From Clostridia bacterium (GTDB taxonomy: Bacteria > Bacillota > Clostridia > Christensenellales > Aristaeellaceae), in assembly GCA_017471125.1 (NCBI GenBank), contig JAFUWR010000045.1:1-12946 (forward strand): 12,946 nucleotides of DNA. Reading direction: 5' to 3'. Both the position numbers and the translations under genes were made by a program. Under the pieces are notes generated by a model, which worked only from the letters and a program-made list of their open reading frames with translations, was not told the DNA's origin and searched no databases. Positions 1 through 5,411 of the stretch are shown one piece after another (positions within the stretch are counted from its first letter, which is position 1; the number at the start of each line of letters is the position of its first letter).

Positions 1-1143
1 CAGGACTACCTGCGCCGGTTCATACAGGGCTACCAGGAGATGGAGCCGCTCAAGGGCGGGGACATCAACAACCAGGTGCAGGCGGTGCAGCGGCGCTTGC
101 TGGAGGCGGGCTACTTCAACGGCATCGCCGACGGCGTGTTCGGGGACGCCACCCGCATGGCGGTGGAGCGCTTCCAGATGGTCAACGGCCTGCCGGTCAC
201 CGGCGTGGCCGACGGCATGACGCTGATGCGGCTGATGGCCGACGTGCCCATCACCTGGCAGGGGTATTTGAGCGAGATGAGCTGCGCGGCGGGCGACGCG
301 GGGCTGAACGTGTACGTGCTGCAGAAGAAGCTGGACGAAATGGGCTACTTCGACGGCGACTGCACCGGCAGCTTCGGCGACCTGACCCAGGGCGCGGTGG
401 CGGCGTTCCAGTCGGACAACGGCCTGGAGGCCACCGGCGTGGCGGACGCGGCGCTGTGGGAGCTGATCTATTCCGGCACCGCCGTGGCCCGCAGGCGCGC
501 CGACGTGACGCAGCTGGGCGACAGTGGCGACAGCGTGAGCCAGATCCAGCAGCGGCTCAATGAGCTGGGCTATTTCTACGGCGAGGCCGACGGCGACTTT
601 GACTACGATACCGAGACCGCCGTGCGCCTGTTCCAGATGGGCAACGAGCTGTCCGCCACGGGCCGGGTGGGGGGCGACACGCTGAGCGCCCTGTTGAGCG
701 ACACCGCCCGGGCCATGGGCGATCCCGCCGCCCAGGAGCGCTTCGCCGCGCTGCTGTCCCGCCGGGACGCCGACGTGCAGGCCCGCATCGCCGAGATCGC
801 CGGCGGGCTGGTGGGGAAGGAGTTCAGCGTCCGGGACGACGCGCTCTATCCCGGCTTCGCGCTGGTGCAGTACGTGTGCGTGGCCGCGGGACTGCCCATC
901 ACCGCGCCGGAGACCGTCATCCGGCTGGCCGACGACCCCGTGGAGGACCCGGACGAGGTGCAGGTGGGCAATATACTGGCCTTCCAGACCGCCGGGAGCG
1001 ACAACGTCACCATGCTGCTCACCGTCGGCGCGGGGGAGGGGCGCATCATCTACGCCACGCCGGAGGTGGGCTGGGTGGTCATGAGCTATTTGAGCCAGAT
1101 CGACAGCGAGAGCGTCTATCGCTGGGCGGAGCCGGAGGCGTGA
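1..1143 (+). CDS. Peptidoglycan-binding protein: three PG_binding_1 repeats plus inactive NlpC/P60-like domain (5' partial)
   Basis: The frame is open from base 1 and reads QDYLRRFIQGYQ before the first Met at position 40, so the gene very probably starts left of the window. Numbering from that Met, three repeats of the PG_binding_1 type lie at about residues 9-68, 88-145 and 157-225. Each has the pattern LQxxL...GYF.G..DG.FG..T..AV..FQ...GL..TG. This family binds cell-wall peptidoglycan. Residues ~246-363 resemble an NlpC/P60 cysteine peptidase, but the segment that should read DCSGFVQYV is PGFALVQYV, with Gly272 in the Cys position. The HVGIYLG segment reads NVTMLLTVG, with Asn322 in the His position. 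The C-terminal domain is therefore probably a non-catalytic binding module. No signal peptide can be seen because the N-terminus is missing. The methyltransferase gene follows almost immediately, suggesting cotranscription. Repeat assignment is firm; the pseudo-NlpC call rests on alignment by eye. Confidence 0.85.
   Translation, partial: QDYLRRFIQGYQEMEPLKGGDINNQVQAVQRRLLEAGYFNGIADGVFGDATRMAVERFQMVNGLPVTGVADGMTLMRLMADVPITWQGYLSEMSCAAGDAGLNVYVLQKKLDEMGYFDGDCTGSFGDLTQGAVAAFQSDNGLEATGVADAALWELIYSGTAVARRRADVTQLGDSGDSVSQIQQRLNELGYFYGEADGDFDYDTETAVRLFQMGNELSATGRVGGDTLSALLSDTARAMGDPAAQERFAALLSRRDADVQARIAEIAGGLVGKEFSVRDDALYPGFALVQYVCVAAGLPITAPETVIRLADDPVEDPDEVQVGNILAFQTAGSDNVTMLLTVGAGEGRIIYATPEVGWVVMSYLSQIDSESVYRWAEPEA
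1134..1138 (+). promoter_or_regulatory. Ribosome binding site choosing the methyltransferase start
   Basis: GGAGG lies inside the last codons of the upstream gene. It is one base from the GTG at 1140 but seven bases from the GTG at 1146, so the second GTG is the better start. Confidence 0.6.
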
Positions 1144-1145
1144 GC

Positions 1146-1877
1146 GTGCTCCTCAAGGACGGCGAGCGCCTGGACGACCTGCAGCGGGACGGCATGAAGC
1201 TGATCCAGCGGCCCGACGTGTTCCGGTTCGGCACGGACAGCGTGCTCCTGTCGGACTTCGCCAACATCCGCCCGAAGGACGTGGCGGCGGACCTGGGCTG
1301 CGGCACCGGGGCCATCGCGCTGCTGATGGCGGCGCGGGCGAAGGGGGCCGTGGTGGACGCCGTGGAGCTCCAGGCGGAGGTGGCCGACATGGCCCGGCGC
1401 AGCGTCGAGCTGAACGGCATGGGCGACCGGGTGCGGGTCCATTGTATGGACATGCGCGAGGCGTGGCGGGCGCTGGGCGCGGGCAAATACAGTTTGGTCG
1501 TGTGCAACCCGCCCTACGGGCGCAGGGGCGCGGCGCTGGAAAGCCTGAACGATGCCAAGCGCATCGCCCGCCACGAGGGGGCGCTGGCCCCCGGCGACGT
1601 GGCCCGGTCCGCGGCCATGCTGTTGAAGAACGGCGGGCGCTTCTGCGCGGTCTACCCCGCGCCCCGGGCCTTCGAGCTCATGCGGGCCATGTGGGAGAAC
1701 CGCCTCGCGCCCAAGCGCGTGCGCACCGTCCACGGCGTCGCCGGACGCCCGCCCAAGTTCGTGCTCCTGGACGCCGTAAAAGAGGGCGGCGAGGGGCTCC
1801 ATTGGCTGGAGCCGCTGGTGCTTCGGAACCCCGACGGCAGCTTCACCGAGGAGTGGCACAGGATATACGGGATTTAG
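1146..1877 (+). CDS. trmN6: tRNA1(Val) (adenine-37-N6)-methyltransferase-like protein (TrmN6/YabB family)
   Basis: Predicted SAM-dependent N6-adenine methyltransferase of 243 residues, close to the length of Bacillus YabB (about 247). The N-terminus carries the family hallmark DGERLDDLQRDGMKLIQ. It is followed by FRFGTDSVLL, by SAM-binding motif I ADLGCGTG (Asp49 to Gly55) and by the amino-methyltransferase motif NPPY (Asn121-Tyr124), which contacts the target adenine. RHE and LLKNGGRF further on also fit the family. In Escherichia coli the family member TrmN6 (YfiC) methylates A37 of tRNA1(Val); the substrate of the Gram-positive members is inferred. The GTG at 1146 was chosen for its GGAGG spacing. 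The alternative GTG at 1140 would give a 4-base overlap with the upstream stop. The gene sits two bases after the peptidoglycan-binding gene, so the two are probably one transcript. No terminator is seen after its stop; the next 70 bases are AT-rich and hold the promoter of the toxin-antitoxin pair. Confidence 0.83.
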   Translation: MLLKDGERLDDLQRDGMKLIQRPDVFRFGTDSVLLSDFANIRPKDVAADLGCGTGAIALLMAARAKGAVVDAVELQAEVADMARRSVELNGMGDRVRVHCMDMREAWRALGAGKYSLVVCNPPYGRRGAALESLNDAKRIARHEGALAPGDVARSAAMLLKNGGRFCAVYPAPRAFELMRAMWENRLAPKRVRTVHGVAGRPPKFVLLDAVKEGGEGLHWLEPLVLRNPDGSFTEEWHRIYGI

Positions 1878-1903
1878 CCATATATTTTGGGACGAATTTA
1901 CCG

Positions 1904-1932
1904 TTGATTTTTGGGAAGGATTCTGGTACAAT
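1904..1932 (+). promoter_or_regulatory. Promoter of the toxin-antitoxin operon
   Basis: TTGATT at 1904-1909 and TACAAT at 1927-1932 are separated by 17 bases. TGG directly before the -10 gives an extended -10 element. The predicted start near 1939 leaves a leader of under 20 bases before the AAGGAG ribosome site at 1941-1946. No clear symmetric operator for autoregulation could be made out. Confidence 0.7.
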
Positions 1933-1955
1933 AACCGTGAAAGGAGTGGATGAAA

Positions 1956-2216
1956 ATGCCGACCATCCTGCCGGTGTCAGATTTGAAGAATTATGGCGAG
2001 GTGTTGAACCACTGTGACGACGGTGCGCCGGTGTACCTGACCAAGAACGGGCGGGGCAGATACGTGGTCCAGAGCATGGAGGATTACGAGCGCCAAGCGG
2101 CGACGATACGCCTGCTTGCGGAACTGAATAAGGGCGTGGAGTCCCTGCGCAGGGATGGGGGCCTGACCATCGACGAAGCCTTTGAAGGATTGGAGGTAAC
2201 GCCGTGGGAAGGGTGA
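1956..2216 (+). CDS. Type II antitoxin, Phd/YefM family
   Basis: Small protein of 86 residues that begins MPTILPVSDLKNY and continues with APVYLTKNGRGRYVV and MEDYE. This is the characteristic Phd/YefM N-terminal DNA-binding fold, followed by a charged C-terminal tail (residues ~50-86) that would wrap the toxin. In this family the antitoxin neutralises its partner and, with it, represses its own promoter. Two in-frame ATGs compete, at 1950 and 1956. AAGGAG at 1941-1946 is 3 bases from the first and 9 from the second, so 1956 is preferred; the other start adds Met-Lys. The gene has its own promoter and overlaps the toxin gene by 13 bases. Base composition looks more AT-rich than in the flanking genes, consistent with acquisition of the cassette by transfer, though that is an impression from reading and not a computed value. 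Confidence 0.85.
   Translation: MPTILPVSDLKNYGEVLNHCDDGAPVYLTKNGRGRYVVQSMEDYERQAATIRLLAELNKGVESLRRDGGLTIDEAFEGLEVTPWEG
2192..2197 (+). promoter_or_regulatory. Ribosome binding site of the toxin gene, inside the antitoxin gene
   Basis: GGAGGT lies six bases before the GTG at 2204, within the last codons of the antitoxin gene. It fixes the non-ATG start of the toxin and implies translational coupling. Confidence 0.65.
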
Positions 2217-2518
2217 CTGTATCCAGGGAGGCACGGCGGGACCTCGTCGACATTCGGAACTACATCCGCGACGAGCTGTGCAATCCGGATGCGGCGGCGC
2301 GGATCATGGGAAGACTTCGGACGGCTATGGAGAGCCTGCGTTCGATGCCCGAGCGGGGCATGCCGCTGGACGCGATACTGAGCGTTCATACCGATTATCG
2401 CTTCCTGGTCTGTGAGCAATACAGATTGTTCTATCTGACGGATGGAAAGGACGTGGAGGTCATCCGCGTGCTGCATGTGCTGAGAGACCCTGTTCGGGCG
2501 TTGTTTTTGGGCAAATGA
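2204..2518 (+). CDS. Type II toxin, RelE/ParE superfamily
   Basis: Protein of 104 residues starting at GTG. The order of elements is that of the RelE/ParE fold: a first strand VTVSREARRDL, a helical hairpin with YIRDELCNPDAAARIM, then strands YRFLVCEQYRLFYLTD and VEVIRVLHVLRDP near the C-terminus. RelE members cleave ribosome-bound mRNA and ParE members inhibit DNA gyrase; the sequence alone does not decide which applies, but the basic and aromatic residues in YRFLV, YRLFY and VLHVLRD are compatible with a RelE-like nuclease. The gene overlaps the antitoxin by 13 bases with GGAGGT upstream, so its synthesis is coupled to that of the antitoxin. A strong hairpin lies 12 bases after the stop. 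Confidence 0.82.
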   Translation: MGRVTVSREARRDLVDIRNYIRDELCNPDAAARIMGRLRTAMESLRSMPERGMPLDAILSVHTDYRFLVCEQYRLFYLTDGKDVEVIRVLHVLRDPVRALFLGK

Positions 2519-2530
2519 TAAATAAGACCA

Positions 2531-2554
2531 CGGGGGCGGCGCGAGCCGCCCCCG
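2531..2554. terminator. Bidirectional hairpin between convergent operons
   Basis: A perfect 10-base-pair stem, CGGGGGCGGC with GCCGCCCCCG, closes a GCGA loop of the stable GNRA type. On the minus strand it is followed by the T-rich TCTTATTTATC, which makes it a plausible intrinsic terminator for the solute-binding-protein operon. On the plus strand there is no T tract, so termination of the toxin transcript is weaker or depends on the stem alone. Both stops lie within about 12 bases of the stem. Confidence 0.72.
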
Positions 2555-2561
2555 CGATCTG

Positions 2562-4193
2562 TCATTCCGGCGTCAGGAATTCCAATCCGTTGAAGGCGTC
2601 GTAGCCGCGGAGGGCGGACATGCCGCCCATGGAGCGGTCGGCGAGCACGGTGCCGGTGCGGAACACGAGGCCCATGATGGGCAGGCGCTGGACGATGTAG
2701 AGCTGCATCTGGGCGTAGAGGTTCTTGAGCGTGGTCTCCTCGGAGGCATCCCGGGCGCTCTCGAGCAGGAGCTGCATGTTGTCGTTGCCGAAGCCGTTGA
2801 GGTTCATGGACTCGTTGCGGCCGAACAGGGGCATCAGGTCGGGCACCTCGCTCATGTTGATGCCGATCAGGGCCAGGTCGAACTGGCGCTCCTTGACGAG
2901 CTCCCGCACCCGGGCCTGGGAGTAGGTGCGCACCGTGCAGCGGAAGCCGATGGCGTCCAGATACGCGGCGATGAGGTTCGCGGCGTTCTCGCGGATGGAG
3001 TTGGTGCTCTCGTTGTAGGTGATGATGGTGATGGCCGGCTCCTTGAGCATCACGCCCTGCACCTGGTTCAAGCGCCCGTTGCCGGTCAGGTCGTACCAGC
3101 CCAGCTCGTGCATCAGCTGTAGCGCGCGCTCGGGGCTGTAATAGTAATAGGCCGACTGGCTCTCGTACAGCCAGCTCTGGGGCGGTATGGGCACCTCGCA
3201 CTGGACGGCCATGTCCAGGTAGGCGTTGGAGGCCAGCACCGCCCGGTCCACAGCGTACATCACCGTCTGGCGGGCGCGGATGTCGGCCATCATGGACTTC
3301 TCGCTCAAGTTGGGCACCAGCATCTCGTAGCCCATCGTCAGGTAGTCCATGCTGGTCAGGTCCGCCAGCTTCCGGCTGAACGCGGCCTTGGGGCTGTTGG
3401 TGGAGATCATGCCGATCTGGTGGGTGTGCACGGCCTCGATGGCGTCGCCCGCCTCGTCGTAGCGCTTGAACACCAGGCTGTGCAGCCCCGGCTGTCGCTT
3501 CCACCAGAGGGGGTTGGCCTCCAGGCGTATGGTGTCCTCGGCGTCGCGGCGGATGAACCAGTAGGGGCCGGTGCCGCGGGGATAAAGCTCGCCCAGGGTG
3601 TTGTACTGCATCACCGGGAAGTTCATGGCGTACAGCGTGGCGATGCCCTCGGTGGTGCCCTCCACCCGGAGGGTCAGTATGTCGGTGGCCTCCATGCTGA
3701 ATATGGCCTGGAGCCTGCCGAAATAGGGGTTGTCCGCGGCGCTGGTGAACAGCGTCTCGAAGCTGCGCACCACGTCGTAGGCCGTCAGCTCGATGCCGTT
3801 GTGGAACTGAACGCCCGAGCGCAGGTGGAAGGTCCAGACCTTGCCGTCCTGCTCCCAGCTATCGGCCAGCATCGGCGCGGGCTTCAGCTCGCTGTCCAGG
3901 TCCACCACGGACTCGTACATCAGTTGGTTGATGCTGATGAGGCTGCGCTCGTTGCAGGTGGCGGGGTTCATGGAGGCGTTGGGCGAGGCCACGTAGCCGA
4001 TGACCAGGTCCGCGTCCAGGTCCAGCACGTCGTCGGTCGGGACGGCGGCGAAGTCGGTGTCCGCGTCGTATTCCTCGACGGGGAGCTCGTCCTCCACATA
4101 GCCGTCCTCCTCCGCCCACGCCGTACCCGTGAGCATCAGCAGCAGGGCCAGCAGCAGGCTAATCTTCCGCGTAAAGCTTAGCGTATTTCTCAT
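2562..4193 (-). CDS. ABC-type solute-binding protein, family 5 (oligopeptide/dipeptide type), secreted
   Basis: Protein of 543 residues with a signal peptide at 1-27 (basic MRNTLSFTRK, a Leu-rich core, then GTAWA before Glu28). An acidic linker covers about 28-60. The body has the family 5 signature: LMYESVVDLD, LADSWEQDGKVWTFHLR and FHNGIELTAYDVVRSFETL (about residues 91-148), which matches the W.F.LR.GV.F.DG...A.DV pattern of OppA/DppA proteins. Such proteins capture peptides or other small solutes for an ABC importer. Two points are odd: there is no lipobox cysteine, although most Gram-positive members are lipoproteins, and no permease or ATPase gene is adjacent. The ATG at 4193 is forced, because an in-frame TGA lies two codons upstream. 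This makes a 35-base overlap with the transglycosylase gene and implies coupled translation. Ligand unknown. Confidence 0.88.
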   Translation of the reverse strand: MRNTLSFTRKISLLLALLLMLTGTAWAEEDGYVEDELPVEEYDADTDFAAVPTDDVLDLDADLVIGYVASPNASMNPATCNERSLISINQLMYESVVDLDSELKPAPMLADSWEQDGKVWTFHLRSGVQFHNGIELTAYDVVRSFETLFTSAADNPYFGRLQAIFSMEATDILTLRVEGTTEGIATLYAMNFPVMQYNTLGELYPRGTGPYWFIRRDAEDTIRLEANPLWWKRQPGLHSLVFKRYDEAGDAIEAVHTHQIGMISTNSPKAAFSRKLADLTSMDYLTMGYEMLVPNLSEKSMMADIRARQTVMYAVDRAVLASNAYLDMAVQCEVPIPPQSWLYESQSAYYYYSPERALQLMHELGWYDLTGNGRLNQVQGVMLKEPAITIITYNESTNSIRENAANLIAAYLDAIGFRCTVRTYSQARVRELVKERQFDLALIGINMSEVPDLMPLFGRNESMNLNGFGNDNMQLLLESARDASEETTLKNLYAQMQLYIVQRLPIMGLVFRTGTVLADRSMGGMSALRGYDAFNGLEFLTPE

Positions 4194-4758
4194 AGTTCTT
4201 CAATACCCGTTGCACGTAGGTGTTCGTGCTGTCGTAGGGGATGACGGCCAGCGTCGCGCCGTCCGCGGAATACTCCGGGGTCTGGAGCCACTTGTCCACC
4301 GTGCCCTGCCCCGCGTGGTAGGCCGCGGAGGAGCAGCGCATGTCGTTGCCGTAGCGCCGCATCAGGAAGGACAGGTACCAGCAGCCGTAGCGCACGTTGA
4401 CGTCCGGGTCGAACAGGGCGTCCGGGTCGAAGGGCTCGCCGAACTTCCCGGCGATCCACTCGCCCGTCTCGGGCATGATCTGCATCAGCCCCCGCGCGCC
4501 CACCGACGACACCGCCTCCGGGTCGAAGCTGGATTCCGCCAGTATCACCGAGGCCACGTAGGCCGGGGGCAGGTCGAACTGGGCGGCCTTCTGCCGGATC
4601 AGCACCTCGTAGGTCATCGGGTAGGACCGCAGGGTCAGCCACGGCATCAGGTCCAGCGCGGCCCACAATATGAGCCCAATCAGGGCCAGCGCCAGCACCA
4701 CGACGGTGGTGACGCGCTGGACCTTGCGCGCGCGGCGACGACGCTTGGATTTGGACAT
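4159..4758 (-). CDS. Membrane-anchored soluble-lytic-transglycosylase-type (SLT) peptidoglycan hydrolase
   Basis: Protein of 199 residues. A basic N-terminus (KSKRRRRARK) is followed by one transmembrane segment at about 18-38, so the catalytic domain is outside the cell, tethered to the membrane. The SLT/goose-lysozyme fold runs from about 52 to 195. The catalytic Glu75 lies in ILAESSFDP, followed by GARGLMQIMP, and AYHAGQGTVDKWL is a variant of the usual AYNAG motif. Family members cleave the MurNAc-GlcNAc bond with formation of 1,6-anhydro-MurNAc. The start is supported by GAGGAG seven bases upstream. The gene follows coaE after only 23 bases, and its 3' end overlaps the solute-binding-protein gene by 35 bases, so it is in the polA-coaE operon. 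Likely roles are wall turnover or making room for envelope structures; the specific role is not shown by the sequence. Confidence 0.9.
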   Translation of the reverse strand: MSKSKRRRRARKVQRVTTVVVLALALIGLILWAALDLMPWLTLRSYPMTYEVLIRQKAAQFDLPPAYVASVILAESSFDPEAVSSVGARGLMQIMPETGEWIAGKFGEPFDPDALFDPDVNVRYGCWYLSFLMRRYGNDMRCSSAAYHAGQGTVDKWLQTPEYSADGATLAVIPYDSTNTYVQRVLKNYEKYAKLYAED

Positions 4759-4770
4759 AGCTTCTCCTCA

Positions 4771-4798
4771 ATTATCCATTATCAATTCTCAATTCTTT
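4771..4798. repeat. Tandem 7-bp repeat, about 4 units, at the coaE / transglycosylase junction
   Basis: On the plus strand the units are ATTATCC, ATTATCA, ATTCTCA and ATTCTTT. The array is AT-rich in a GC-rich surround. It fills most of the gap between the two genes and also supplies the last codons and stop of coaE, plus the bases just upstream of the transglycosylase ribosome site. Confidence 0.7.
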
Positions 4799-5411
4799 CC
4801 GCCTTTTTCTCCGCCTGCCTGTACAACTGCGCCAGGACCTGCCGCGTCTTTTCCACGGGCTGTTCGGTGTTGACGGCGTGGGTGGCGCGGGCGTTGCGCT
4901 CCTCGGCGGGCATCATGCTGTCGATGCGGGCCTCGGCGGCCTCGCGGGAGATGCCGTCCCGGGCGCAGATGCGGGCGATCTGCATCTCCCGGGGGGCGTA
5001 GAGCGCCCAGGTCTCGTCGCACAGGGCGTCCATGCCGCACTCGAACAAGAGCGGCACGTCCAGTATGACCACCCGGGCCCCGGCCGCGGCGGCGGCGTCC
5101 ATGCGCTCGAGCAGCGTCCGCTGCACCAGCGGGTGGATGATGCCCTCCAGCGCCCGCCGGTGGGGGACGCTGTGGAACACCACGTCCGCCAGCGCGGCGC
5201 GGTCGAGGGTCCCGTCCTCCCGGAACACCTGATCGCCGAAGACCTCCCGGATGCCGGGCAGCGCCGCGCCGCCGGGGGCGGTCACGTCGTGGGAGACTTG
5301 GTCGGCGTCGAACCGGGCCGCGCCCAGGGATTCGAGGTACTTCGCGGCCTCGGTCTTGCCGCTGCCGGTGCCGCCGGTGAGCCCGATCACATACACACTA
5401 TTTGCAGGCAC
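4782..5411 (-). CDS. coaE: Dephospho-CoA kinase
   Basis: Catalyses the last step of coenzyme A synthesis, ATP-dependent phosphorylation of the 3'-hydroxyl of dephospho-CoA, in the cytoplasm. The 209-residue product has the Walker A loop GGTGSGKT (13-20), the substrate-site segment FDADQVSHDV (about 34-43), IIHPLV (91-96) and LDVPLLFE (117-124), all in the usual order and at the usual length of about 200 residues. The start is a GTG at 5411, supported by GGAGG at 5420-5424 with eight bases of spacing. This gives a 14-base overlap with the end of polA and hence coupled translation. A GTG at 5396 is possible but badly spaced. The final residues RIEN and the stop are written by a 7-bp tandem repeat, so the native C-terminus may have been altered by that insertion. 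polA and coaE are near neighbours in many Firmicutes, often with mutM between them; mutM is absent here. Confidence 0.96.
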   Translation of the reverse strand: MPANSVYVIGLTGGTGSGKTEAAKYLESLGAARFDADQVSHDVTAPGGAALPGIREVFGDQVFREDGTLDRAALADVVFHSVPHRRALEGIIHPLVQRTLLERMDAAAAAGARVVILDVPLLFECGMDALCDETWALYAPREMQIARICARDGISREAAEARIDSMMPAEERNARATHAVNTEQPVEKTRQVLAQLYRQAEKKAERIEN

